From NCBI GenBank assembly GCA_030597965.1, contig JAUVQU010000004.1, positions 1-27,808 of the forward strand: 27,808 bases of DNA, written 5' to 3'. A program made the position numbers and the translations under genes. Positions 7,264-15,168 of this stretch are shown here, piece by piece; the first letter of the stretch is position 1, and the number at the start of each line of letters is the position of its first letter. The notes below the pieces were generated by a model, which saw only the letters and a program-made list of their open reading frames with translations, did not search any database and was not told the DNA's origin. The stretch comes from Cellvibrionaceae bacterium. GTDB lineage: Bacteria; Pseudomonadota; Gammaproteobacteria; Pseudomonadales; Cellvibrionaceae.

Positions 7264-8409
7264 TTAATCCAGATTCTTCTTAAACCTTAAGGATGCCACC
7301 AACAAACCTACCAGGGTAAAGATTACCAACCAGTATAGATCAAACGACATGTCAACGACCTGCACATCGCGCAACACCACGCCCCGAATCAAACGCACAA
7401 AGTGCGTGGCAGGTAAAACCTCAGAAAGATACTGCGCCGGCTCTGGCATACCGTCATAGGGAAAAACAAACCCAGACAGAAGAATGGATGGCAGTAAAAC
7501 AAAAATTGTCATCTGCATGGACTGCAATTGATTTCTGGCAATCGTCGAAATAACCAAACCCAATGTCAGACTGGCCATAATAAAGAGGAAGGTAGCCCCG
7601 GCCAATTGAATCAAACTGCCGTTAATCGGCACATTAAATATCAAATGCCCCAACCCCAAAATAATAATCACCTGAATAGCACCAATGAACATATAGGGGA
7701 TAATCTTACCCAACATTAATTCAATAGGGCGTACCGGCGTGGTAATTAACATTTCCAGGTTGCCCCGCTCACGTTCACGCACAATCGCTGCGGAGGTAAA
7801 CATGATCATTGTCATGGTCAAAATTATCGCCACCAAACCAGGGACAACATTCACCGCTGTTCGCTGCTCAGGATTGTAGAGCAAGGTAACCTCAAACGTT
7901 GGAACACCGCGATTAACGGGTTTACTCAACAACTCAGCTAAGGGCATATTCCTTAGACTTTTTATCGCACCGGCAATCATATTGTCTGAACCATCAACCA
8001 GCCAATGAGCAACCGGACGACTGGTTTCCTGGTCGGAAGATGCCGGGGTAGCCAAGCCCACCGTTGAATGACGTGCTAAACGTTGGCCAACATCTTTTGG
8101 GATAACTAAAACTGCCCTCACTTCTGTACGGGCTATCGCCGCCTCTGCGTCGGCAACAGTCATATATTGATGGGAAAATTTAACCACCTGCGTCGCACCG
8201 ATGGTTTGCATTAAAATCCGGCTGAGAGCACTGGAGCTATAATCAACAACCCCAACAGGAATGCCACGCACGTTGGTATTAATGGCATAACCAAACAACA
8301 TCAGCTGAATCAAAGGAATCATCAACACCATACCGAAGGTCATGCGATCGCGCTTTAGCTGCATCAGCTCTTTGATGAAAACAGCCTGAATTCTCAATAA
8401 ACTGTTCAT
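7264..8409 (-). CDS. ABC-2 type export permease (YhhJ/YbhR-like)
   Basis: Membrane subunit of an ABC exporter. The chain of 381 residues has the ABC-2 layout: one N-terminal membrane helix (about 25-45, in FGMVLMIPLIQLMLFGYAI), a periplasmic domain of some 130 residues, then five hydrophobic segments in the second half, ending with a short Arg/Lys-rich tail. INTNVRGIPVGVVDYSSS at the start of the periplasmic part is typical of this family. The ATG at 8409 overlaps the ATPase TGA stop by one base (TGATG); a GTG at 8412 is a possible alternative start. With the ATPase and the lipoprotein HlyD adaptor it should form an envelope-spanning pump. Only one permease is encoded, so a homodimer is expected. 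The substrate is unknown; related systems export drugs or cationic compounds. Confidence 0.9.
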   Translation of the reverse strand: MNSLLRIQAVFIKELMQLKRDRMTFGMVLMIPLIQLMLFGYAINTNVRGIPVGVVDYSSSALSRILMQTIGATQVVKFSHQYMTVADAEAAIARTEVRAVLVIPKDVGQRLARHSTVGLATPASSDQETSRPVAHWLVDGSDNMIAGAIKSLRNMPLAELLSKPVNRGVPTFEVTLLYNPEQRTAVNVVPGLVAIILTMTMIMFTSAAIVRERERGNLEMLITTPVRPIELMLGKIIPYMFIGAIQVIIILGLGHLIFNVPINGSLIQLAGATFLFIMASLTLGLVISTIARNQLQSMQMTIFVLLPSILLSGFVFPYDGMPEPAQYLSEVLPATHFVRLIRGVVLRDVQVVDMSFDLYWLVIFTLVGLLVASLRFKKNLD

Positions 8410-9344
8410 CACCGTCTTTTGCCTGTACAGGTAACAAAAACATCTTCCAAACTGGGGCGAACAAGCGCCAGACTGGCACTGGCACTTAAATTGCCGCTTA
8501 AAGAATTTTGCTGTCGCAAATAGCCTACAGGATCTTCTATGCTGTCAGCGATCAGTACGCGCAGGCGAGCGCCTAATTGCGCAGCAGACACAACAGGGGG
8601 CAGCAATAGTAACTCTTGTTTTAATTCACGCAGGTTAGACGAGGCGATTTCAACAACATGCGCCCCCATAGTCCGCATCAACTCATCCGGCGAGCCGTCG
8701 GCACGCTTAACGCCATCCTCAAGTATCGCTAACTTATGGCAGCGCTCCGCTTCATCCATGTAGTGAGTGGAAACTAAAATACTGGTGCCTTGATCGCACA
8801 AGTCGAATAGCTGCTCCCAAAATTCACGACGATTTTCAGGGTCAACGGCAGACGTAGGTTCATCAAGGAAAAGTAATTCCGGCTTGTGCAAGATCGCCGC
8901 CGCAAGGCCAAGTCGCTGACGCTGCCCACCACTCATACTGCCAGCCATTTGGCGCGACTGGTTTTCCAAACCGTAAATATCAAGCAGCTCATTGATTCGA
9001 GCCTTTTGCTGCGAACCAGATAAGCCATATATCTTGGCGACAAACTGTAGATTTTCCGTAACGGTGAGATCCTCATAAAGTGAGAACCTTTGAGTCATGT
9101 AGCCAATTTTTCGCCGCAGTTTTTCTGCGTCGTCAGGTAAGGAATAACCCAGTACTTCGACCTCACCCGAAGTCGGCTTCAATAAACCAGTCAGCATCCG
9201 AATAGCGGTTGTCTTACCGCAGCCATTGGGCCCTAGAAAACCGTAGATAGTGCCCTTTTCAACTTCCAAATCCAAAGACTGAATCGCTTTTAAATCACCA
9301 AAGTTACGATTTAACCCCAATGTTTTAATGACGGGCTGACTCAT
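8409..9344 (-). CDS. ABC transporter ATP-binding protein (YbhF/YhiH-like export ATPase)
   Basis: Cytoplasmic ATPase of the exporter. From the ATG at 9344 it has 311 residues: Walker A GPNGCGKTT (38-46), Q-loop Gln85, signature MSGGQ (137-141, Met replacing the usual Leu), Walker B LLFLDE (157-162) and H-loop His194 in STHYMDE. The last 90 residues form the extra C-terminal domain usual in ABC-2 export ATPases. A longer frame reaches 9488, but the family begins at MSQPVIKT. That ATG overlaps the HlyD stop as ATGA, indicating translational coupling, so I chose it. It also overlaps the permease start downstream, giving a compact three-gene operon of adaptor, ATPase and permease. Confidence 0.95.
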   Translation of the reverse strand: MSQPVIKTLGLNRNFGDLKAIQSLDLEVEKGTIYGFLGPNGCGKTTAIRMLTGLLKPTSGEVEVLGYSLPDDAEKLRRKIGYMTQRFSLYEDLTVTENLQFVAKIYGLSGSQQKARINELLDIYGLENQSRQMAGSMSGGQRQRLGLAAAILHKPELLFLDEPTSAVDPENRREFWEQLFDLCDQGTSILVSTHYMDEAERCHKLAILEDGVKRADGSPDELMRTMGAHVVEIASSNLRELKQELLLLPPVVSAAQLGARLRVLIADSIEDPVGYLRQQNSLSGNLSASASLALVRPSLEDVFVTCTGKRR

Positions 9345-10304
9345 GGCAACTCGACTTGTGCTGGCAAACCACTGGGCAAAGCTGCTTCGGAAGCATCCAA
9401 TTGAACCTCCGCCAAATACATCAAGCGGGATCGCTCTTGCTGATTTAAAGCATAGTAAGGAGTGAAAGCTGGCTGCGACGAAATCCAACGAAGTGTGCCC
9501 ACCAGCGAGCGCTCGAGACCATCAACACGCACCACAAACTCATCCCCCACGTTCATTTTTACTCGATAGGGCTCCGGTACGTATATTCGCGCAAAGGGTG
9601 CTTCGCCCGCTAAAACAATCGCCAACGGACTGCCCGCCGTTACACGCTCACCAAGATTCCAAGGCAAATTATCCAGCACGCCGTTACGGGTAGATCGAAT
9701 AGTCAAATCGGACAATTTTTTTTCTTCGCTCGCCAATACCGCAACAACGGATTCTAAGCGCGCCTCAGCCATACGCAGATCTTCTTCGCGAGTACCGTTC
9801 GTCAACTCACGCAACTGTTCTTTAGCGCTGTCTAGGTCGGCAAGACTGCCATCGCGCACCGCAAGCGCCTTATCCAATATCGCTTCACTGATCGCTTTTT
9901 TCTTAGAGAGGTCTCTGGAACGGGCATAACTCGCCTCACTTTCCACAAGTGACGCTTTAGCTCTGGCTACTTTCGCCCTCGCTATGGCCACCTCTTCAAC
10001 ACGAGCACCGTTTCTAAGTTTGTCTAAATTCGCTTCGGCCTGTGCGACTTCCGCTGCTGCCCTATTCACCTGGGCTTTTTGATAAGTGTTATCAAGTTGG
10101 ACAAGGAGTGTGCCTTTCTCTACAACACTTCCGGGGTCTACAGGCAGGGCAACAATCACTTCATTAACAGTTGCCGTGTGGGCAATACGGTCACGTTCTA
10201 AAGACCCTAGAGCAATACTGGGAGAGGAACTATCGCAGGCAGCTAATGAAATAATAGCCAAGCAAGCCAAGCCACGAATGGTATTAATATTGAACAGGCT
10301 CATC
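9341..10304 (-). CDS. HlyD-family membrane fusion lipoprotein of an ABC exporter
   Basis: Periplasmic adaptor that would connect the ABC permease to an outer-membrane channel. The signal peptide ends in the lipobox SLAAC, so Cys23 (counting from the ATG at 10304) is probably lipidated. A first half-lipoyl motif (VALPVDPGSVVEKGTLLVQLDN) is followed by a long Ala/Glu/Lys-rich coiled-coil hairpin (about residues 75-190), the second half-lipoyl segment and a beta-barrel region, the order seen in YbhG/YhiI proteins. I chose the ATG at 10304 because AAGGTGA lies six bases upstream; the TTG at 10309 has no spacing for it. It is the first gene of the operon with the ATPase and permease. No outer-membrane partner (TolC type) is encoded here. 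Confidence 0.9.
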
Positions 10305-10350
10305 TTCAATCACCTTTAGTAAGATCATCATCTATAGAATAACGCTAATT

Positions 10351-10734
10351 CTACTTCTCTCCCAACAATTCGATCCTATAGCCATCGGGATCTTCTACGA
10401 ACGCCAAGATTGTTGAGCCATGCTTCATGGGACCCGCCTCTCTTACAATATTCCCACCCGCTGCTTTGATTTTTTCACAGGCGGCGTAAACATCTCCGAC
10501 TGCAATGGCGATATGGCCATAAGCGTCACCCAACTCATATTGATCTGTATCCCAGTTGTGGGTTAATTCCAGCGCTGTATTGAATGCCTCATCACCATAA
10601 CCAACAAATGCCAAGGTAAAGCGGCCTTCGGGAAATTCTTTGCGGCGTAACAACTCCATGCCTAAAATTTTGGTATAAAAAGCTAGAGATCTTTCAAGAT
10701 CGGTAACGCGAATCATGGTGTGAAGAAGACGCAT
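10351..10734 (-). CDS. gloA: Lactoylglutathione lyase (glyoxalase I)
   Basis: Converts the hemithioacetal of methylglyoxal and glutathione into S-lactoylglutathione in the cytosol, the first step of methylglyoxal detoxification. The 127-residue chain is the short bacterial form. The four metal ligands of E. coli GloA are all at the same positions: His5, Glu56, His74 and Glu122. The short form without the insertions of the human enzyme is normally the Ni2+-activated class. The ATG at 10734 has a GGGGA ribosome-binding site. It sits just downstream of the cbb3 maturation genes in the same direction (43 bp from the TauE-like gene) and upstream of the efflux operon. From memory, P. aeruginosa has a gloA next to argG; here the cbb3 locus lies between them. 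Confidence 0.95.
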   Translation of the reverse strand: MRLLHTMIRVTDLERSLAFYTKILGMELLRRKEFPEGRFTLAFVGYGDEAFNTALELTHNWDTDQYELGDAYGHIAIAVGDVYAACEKIKAAGGNIVREAGPMKHGSTILAFVEDPDGYRIELLGEK

Positions 10735-10777
10735 ATTCTTTCCCCGAGACCCTTACACGAAAGCCTCTTTCTATTAT

Positions 10778-11638
10778 TTAATGTTGATGAACCTGAAGTG
10801 AATTTTCTGCTGGCACTGGTTCTGTTGGCGCAGCTTCGGCAGGCATCTGATGATTCGAGTGATCCATTGTTGAATGATCGATAGCTGAAGGATCAATCGT
10901 TGAGTGATTCATCTGTGAATGATCCATGCCGGAATGATCCATGCCGGAATGATCCATGCCGGCGTGTTGCAAAGCAGCCGCTAATGTCCACAAGCCAAAC
11001 ACGATAATAATAAGCGCCATGCTTAAACGAAAACCTTTTCGCTGCAGCAGTGCTTTGGTGCGCTCTGCCATTAACCCACCCGTCAGCACTGCAGGTAATG
11101 TACCCAGACCAAACGCCAGCATGATGCCCGCTGCATAGGTTCCATCGGCCTGCGCCAACGCATAGGCCACTGCCGTATACACAAGACCGCAGGGCAACCA
11201 GCCCCATACAGCACCCAGCAACAATGCCGAACGCATATTTTTAACTGGCATTAATGAACGACTGAGCGGCTGCAGACGTTTCCACAGCAGGCCGCCTGCT
11301 TTCTCCAAATAGGCTAACCCGCGCCACCAGTCGGCCAGGTACAGACCCATGGCCACTAATAGCAATCCAGCAATAACTCGCAACACACTCACGCCACCGG
11401 CGGCCGCCAATTGATAACCAATGCCTCCGGCGAGTGCACCGATCAGGGTATAACTGGCAATGCGGCCGAAGTTATAGGCCAGCAAGATCCTGACACGTTG
11501 TGCTACTTGAGTCTCAGGTATGGAAAAACTGAGTGCGGACATCACGCCTCCGCACATAGCCATACAGTGAGCGCTACCCATAAGCCCAATCATAAAGGCC
11601 GCAAGAAAGTGGGGGTAAATTGTGAGTAATTCAGACAA
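10778..11638 (-). CDS. TauE/SafE-like (DsbD_2) membrane protein with Met/Asp/His-rich tail
   Basis: A six-helix inner-membrane protein of the sulfite exporter TauE/SafE / DsbD_2 group that commonly follows ccoS in cbb3 loci and is thought to help with metal or redox handling during oxidase assembly. Visible features are HCMAMCGG (24-31) in the first helix, WLPCGLVY with Cys150 in a later helix, and hydrophobic segments to about residue 222. The C-terminal 60 residues are unusual: seven consecutive five-residue repeats of the type GMDHS (227-261), then more His, a metal-binding-looking tail. The likely start is a TTG at 11638, 25 bp after ccoS, with a weak Shine-Dalgarno. A role in copper supply to the oxidase is inferred from context and the tail. 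Confidence 0.85.
   Translation of the reverse strand: MSELLTIYPHFLAAFMIGLMGSAHCMAMCGGVMSALSFSIPETQVAQRVRILLAYNFGRIASYTLIGALAGGIGYQLAAAGGVSVLRVIAGLLLVAMGLYLADWWRGLAYLEKAGGLLWKRLQPLSRSLMPVKNMRSALLLGAVWGWLPCGLVYTAVAYALAQADGTYAAGIMLAFGLGTLPAVLTGGLMAERTKALLQRKGFRLSMALIIIVFGLWTLAAALQHAGMDHSGMDHSGMDHSQMNHSTIDPSAIDHSTMDHSNHQMPAEAAPTEPVPAENSLQVHQH
10856..10960 (-). repeat. 15-bp tandem repeats encoding GMDHS units
   Basis: Seven 15-bp units encode x-[Met/Ile]-[Asp/Asn]-[His/Pro]-Ser within the TauE-like gene. The three nearest the membrane domain are nearly identical at DNA level (GGCATGGATCATTCC), while the distal four have diverged. This pattern fits expansion by slippage from one end. Similar Met/Asp/His repeats occur in copper-resistance proteins such as CopA and CopB. 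Confidence 0.85.
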
Positions 11639-11663
11639 GAAATTATCGCTCTATTATAAGGAA

Positions 11664-11906
11664 TTAAGTATCTTTTGATGCATCGTGATCAGGCTGTACT
11701 TTCTCTGACAGAACCTGCTCAGACTGTGCTTTCTCCGCTCCTGATGCTGACTTTTTCTGGATGGTCGGTTCATCGTCAAACAATATACGATGGCCTTCAG
11801 TATCCAAGTCATCGTATTGACCGGAGTTAACCGCCCAAAACAATATTTTTATTGCTACAGCAATCAGAATAAGTGCGATGGGCACTAATAAATATAAACT
11901 TTCCAA
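11664..11906 (-). CDS. ccoS: cbb3-type oxidase assembly protein CcoS
   Basis: Small single-span membrane protein needed for cofactor insertion (heme b and CuB) into the cbb3 oxidase. The hallmark sequence LFWAVNSGQYDDLDTEGHRIL (about 23-43) follows one N-terminal membrane helix (5-25). Here the soluble tail is longer than in the shortest CcoS proteins (80 residues in total) and is rich in Lys, Glu, Ser and Asp. The start is a TTG at 11906 with a GAG-containing ribosome-binding region upstream; no ATG is available. It lies after ccoI, but an 88-bp spacer filled with a strong hairpin separates the two. Confidence 0.9.
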   Translation of the reverse strand: MESLYLLVPIALILIAVAIKILFWAVNSGQYDDLDTEGHRILFDDEPTIQKKSASGAEKAQSEQVLSEKVQPDHDASKDT

Positions 11907-11920
11907 AGTGGCTCTCTACT

Positions 11921-11991
11921 GTTTAATTTGGTGAAACGGTGAAGAGGAGATGAGAGATGTATCATCTCTCATCTTGCGCTCCTCATTAAAC
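11921..11991. repeat. Long hairpin in the ccoI-ccoS spacer
   Basis: AGATGAGAGATG (11948-11959) and CATCTCTCATCT (11963-11974) form a perfect 12-bp stem with a 3-base loop. GAGG (11944-11947) and CCTC (11981-11984) extend it with an asymmetric bulge, and GTTTAAT (11921-11927) pairs with ATTAAAC (11985-11991) at the base. The whole ccoI-ccoS spacer therefore folds back on itself. There is no T-run, so it is more likely an mRNA-stability or translation element, or an inserted small repeat, than a terminator. Confidence 0.6.
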
Positions 11992-11994
11992 CTA

Positions 11995-14382
11995 TTACTG
12001 GCGATTAATTCGCAAAGCATTCGCTACAACAATCAATGAACTGCTCGACATACCTATAGCGGCAGCCCAAGGCGGCACCCAACCCATCGCCGCTAAAGGT
12101 AAGGCGACAATATTATAGGCCAACGCCCAACCAAAATTTTGACGAATCACTTTGCGCGTTAATTGCGCACACTGGAACGCTTTATCCAATGTCGTTAAAT
12201 CATTTCTCAACAGCACACTGTCTGCCGAAGTTTGCGCCAAATCAGTCGCGCCAGCCATAGCCACAGAAATAAAAGCACCGCTTAACACCGGCACATCATT
12301 AATACCATCACCGACCATCAATACGCGATGACCGTCGGCCTGTAACCGCTGCAAGTGTTTTAGCTTTTCATCCGGCTGCACGCTACTTTGCCAAGACTTA
12401 ATGTCTAGCGTCTGCGCCACACGGGCTACTTCATCTTCCCCATCACCGCTCAACAGTTCGATGTTAATTGAGCGCTGCTGCAAGGCTTCAACCAACGGCT
12501 TAGCCGAGTCACGCAACTCATCGCGCAACTGAATCCATACTCTAGGTTGATGACTCTCACCTAGCAGCAACCATTGACCGACAAAAGGCGGGGTCAGCAA
12601 CTCAAACTCTTGACTGGAAATAACAAAATCAGGTTTACCTACCTGCCAGGTAACACCCTCAATATCACCCGATACACCCGCTCCAATACACTGCTTAATA
12701 TTCTGAGCAATCACTGCCCCTGCATAAGATTGAAAAGCCTTACCAATAGGATGGGACGAACCTGTTTCCAATGCCGCAACACGCTCAAGACAAGCCAACT
12801 TAGCTTCGGTTTCCAAGTGTTTACCTTGCAGGTCAAACACGCCCACCACTTGAGGACTACCAACCGTCAAAGTTCCCGTTTTATCAAAGACAACACGGTC
12901 AACTTTATCCAGCCCTTCTAATACATGACCCCGGGTTACAAGCAACCCTTCTGATCTTAACCAACTGGCGGCAGCGGTTAATGCCGCCGGAGAGGCTAAC
13001 GATAATGCACAGGGGCAGGTCACCACTAGAACGGAGAGCGTAATCCACAGCGCTTCATTGGGAGCAATAGTATTCCAAACAGTAAACACCACCGCAGAGA
13101 TAACCAATACTGCCGCGACAAAATAACCCGCCAAACGATCAGCCATCGCCACTATTAAAGGCTTGTGTTGTTGCGCCTGCTCCACCAATTGCTCAATGGC
13201 CGACAACCGCGTCGCTGCACCCACGGCCGTTAAAGATATTTCTAACACGGAATCACTGTTGGTACTGCCCGCAATCACGGTATCCCCGGGAAATTTTGTG
13301 ACGGCGTCTGGCTCACCGGTGATTAAGGTTTCGACTACGCCACTGCGACCACTCATCACTATTCCATCACCGGGAATAGTAGTTCCCGAGGCGACTCGAA
13401 TAACATCACCCGCCGCAAGGGATTTAACGGGGACACTGAGCCATTCGTCGTCACCCAGTTTACGCTCGGCCGTAACGGGCAATAACTGAGCCATGCGACC
13501 ACTTTCAATGCCATTGCGATGGCGCGCTCGCATTTCTAGATAACGCCCCAAAAGCAGGAAAAAAGTGAACATGGCAACCGAATCAAAATAAACCTCACCA
13601 CCACCAAATATTGTCGCCCAGCTACTCGCAGCATAAGCGCCGCCAATCGCCAAAGCGACAGGCACATCCATGGTCAGTGTTCGGGTAAGCAATGCACGGT
13701 AGGCATTAACAAAGAAAGGACGGGCGCTGTAAAACACCACAGGGGTCGCAATAATCAAGCTCAGCCAACGCAGATAACTTTGCCAGCCTGCCTCGGCACC
13801 GGTATAGAGAGCCACCGCTACCATACCGACTTGCATCATGCCGAAGCCGGCTACCGCTAAACGCATCAACGCCTGACGATTTTCCTTTTCACGCAAGGCC
13901 TGCAGGCGATCATCTGTGGCGGGCATCGGGTGATAACCAATAGCCGCAATCGCCTCCATGAGCGTACTGAGTGATTGCTGCTCAACATCCCATGTCACCA
14001 AACAGCGATGGGTAGAAGCATTGACCCTAGCTTGGGTAACACCCGCTATTGATTGCAACCGATGCTCGATCAGCCACACACAGGCGGCACAGGTAATACC
14101 TTCAATCAGTAGTTGAGCCTGGCTCTGGCCAGCGTCATTACTCGACACAAATTCGGCCTGGACATCAGGAAGATCGAAAACTTCAAAACGGGCGGGCTGC
14201 ACTTCTGGACGCGGGCTGTTGCTCTGGCGGAATTGGTAAAAACTCTCCAAGCCACCATCGACAATGGATGCGGCAACAGCCTGACAGCCCGGACAACAAA
14301 AATAGCGTAATTGATCACCAATCAGCAATTCAAAGCGACTGTTACGAGGAACATCGAGGCCACAGTGGTAGCAATCAGCCAT
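11995..14382 (-). CDS. ccoI: Copper-translocating P-type ATPase for cbb3 assembly (CcoI/FixI)
   Basis: Inner-membrane P1B-type ATPase that exports copper toward the periplasm for CuB insertion into cbb3 oxidase, rather than for copper resistance. The 795 residues show an N-terminal metal-binding region with Cys4/Cys7 and Cys29/Cys30/Cys33 typical of CcoI, then a heavy-metal-associated domain with GITCAAC (Cys98, Cys101). The membrane CPC motif is at 456-458, the actuator TGE at 356-357 region, the phosphorylation site DKTGT begins at Asp500, and GDGINDVPVL follows near the end. The ATG at 14382 lies 20 bp after ccoH without a strong Shine-Dalgarno, so translation may be partly coupled. It is part of ccoG-H-I-S. 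Confidence 0.95.
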   Translation of the reverse strand: MADCYHCGLDVPRNSRFELLIGDQLRYFCCPGCQAVAASIVDGGLESFYQFRQSNSPRPEVQPARFEVFDLPDVQAEFVSSNDAGQSQAQLLIEGITCAACVWLIEHRLQSIAGVTQARVNASTHRCLVTWDVEQQSLSTLMEAIAAIGYHPMPATDDRLQALREKENRQALMRLAVAGFGMMQVGMVAVALYTGAEAGWQSYLRWLSLIIATPVVFYSARPFFVNAYRALLTRTLTMDVPVALAIGGAYAASSWATIFGGGEVYFDSVAMFTFFLLLGRYLEMRARHRNGIESGRMAQLLPVTAERKLGDDEWLSVPVKSLAAGDVIRVASGTTIPGDGIVMSGRSGVVETLITGEPDAVTKFPGDTVIAGSTNSDSVLEISLTAVGAATRLSAIEQLVEQAQQHKPLIVAMADRLAGYFVAAVLVISAVVFTVWNTIAPNEALWITLSVLVVTCPCALSLASPAALTAAASWLRSEGLLVTRGHVLEGLDKVDRVVFDKTGTLTVGSPQVVGVFDLQGKHLETEAKLACLERVAALETGSSHPIGKAFQSYAGAVIAQNIKQCIGAGVSGDIEGVTWQVGKPDFVISSQEFELLTPPFVGQWLLLGESHQPRVWIQLRDELRDSAKPLVEALQQRSINIELLSGDGEDEVARVAQTLDIKSWQSSVQPDEKLKHLQRLQADGHRVLMVGDGINDVPVLSGAFISVAMAGATDLAQTSADSVLLRNDLTTLDKAFQCAQLTRKVIRQNFGWALAYNIVALPLAAMGWVPPWAAAIGMSSSSLIVVANALRINRQ

Positions 14383-14402
14383 AAACTATTAACGCCCGGT
14401 CT

Positions 14403-15017
14403 CTATTTTTTTGCGGCCGCTGCTTTAGCGGCAGTCACTTCCACAGGTTCGACACCTTTGGGCAAACCAATAACGTCGGCCTTTGAAGCTTCACTGAAAA
14501 CTAAGCGGGTGCCTTTATCAAGGTTTAACTCACCACTCAAACGCCACGCCTGAAAGTCACCTTCAGCAGGCGAACTTAATCTGACATACCAGCGATGTGC
14601 TAAACGCGTATCCAACTGAGCGGTGTAGCGCCCGGGAGCGATTTCGGTCAGCATCAATACTGTGTCTTTTTCTGATTGAATCGGGTGACTCATCTCCAGT
14701 TTTAAGGTCGGAGGAAGCGGCGCATTAGAAGTCATATCAAGAACCACCTCTCCAACCAACAAATCAACATCTAACTGGCCATCCAGGCCAAGACTACGTG
14801 CCGTCTCATCCAAGCTGAAATGCTGATTAATAGAGCGGCCTTCTTGATAGTAATTATCACGCACAATATCGTCAGATTTACCAAAGGCAAGAAAGATAAA
14901 ACCAATGGAGGCGACCACCACTACGATCAACGGGGTGAGCACAAACCAAGCCCAAGTTTGCTGATACCACGGGCCTTCATCAAGCTGATTTAAATCATTC
15001 ATACCGTCGTTCTTCAC
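14403..15017 (-). CDS. ccoH: cbb3 oxidase assembly protein CcoH (FixH family)
   Basis: Single-span membrane protein that accompanies cbb3 assembly intermediates. A membrane helix (about 22-46, in WAWFVLTPLIVVVVASIGFIFLAF) is followed by DIVRDNYYQEGRSINQ, the usual FixH motif after the helix, and a periplasmic beta-rich domain. The C-terminus carries an Ala/Lys-rich tail. The frame opens with a GTG at 15017, and an ATG at 15002 (residue 6) is equally possible; neither has a strong ribosome-binding site. If the hairpin block upstream is ignored, the GTG would follow the ccoG stop by only 8 bases, which favours the GTG as the ancestral coupled start. Confidence 0.9.
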   Translation of the reverse strand: MKNDGMNDLNQLDEGPWYQQTWAWFVLTPLIVVVVASIGFIFLAFGKSDDIVRDNYYQEGRSINQHFSLDETARSLGLDGQLDVDLLVGEVVLDMTSNAPLPPTLKLEMSHPIQSEKDTVLMLTEIAPGRYTAQLDTRLAHRWYVRLSSPAEGDFQAWRLSGELNLDKGTRLVFSEASKADVIGLPKGVEPVEVTAAKAAAAKK

Positions 15018-15019
15018 TC

Positions 15020-15168
15020 TTTAGTTAGTTTTGATAAAAAGCTCCTGCTTTTTATCAATGTCGCACCTTAAATGCTGACCGCAAAAATGTGATTTTGCTT
15101 GCATTTAAGCTGCTCGCATTGGCCATTAAGGCCAATGCGAGGCGTCCATGCCTCGCCATTTAGTTAGT
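15020..15168. mobile_element. Hairpin-packed insertion between ccoG and ccoH, flanked by a 10-bp direct repeat
   Basis: TTTAGTTAGT occurs exactly at 15020-15029 and again at 15159-15168, where it includes the ccoG stop codon. The 129 bp between contain four hairpins in a row: TTGATAAAAAGC with its complement (15031-15042 / 15047-15058, perfect 12 bp); CTTAAATGC / GCATTTAAG (15067-15075 / 15101-15109) with an inner GCAAAA / TTTTGC; CTCGCATTGGCC / GGCCAATGCGAG (15113-15124 / 15130-15141, perfect 12 bp); and GCGAGGC / GCCTCGC (15137-15143 / 15150-15156). Removing one direct repeat and the insert leaves a normal 8-bp ccoG-ccoH junction. It looks like a small non-coding repeat element with a target duplication; no transposase is present. 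Confidence 0.6.

Noticed and set aside
9345..9488. N-terminal extension of the ABC ATPase by 48 residues
   Set aside because: The extension lies wholly inside the HlyD gene in another frame, while the ATG at 9344 overlaps the HlyD stop as ATGA and matches the family start.
10893..11207. Alternative 104-codon frame inside the TauE-like gene with repeated GSFRH units
   Set aside because: It is the shifted-frame reading of the GMDHS-encoding repeats; the main frame has membrane helices and known motifs.
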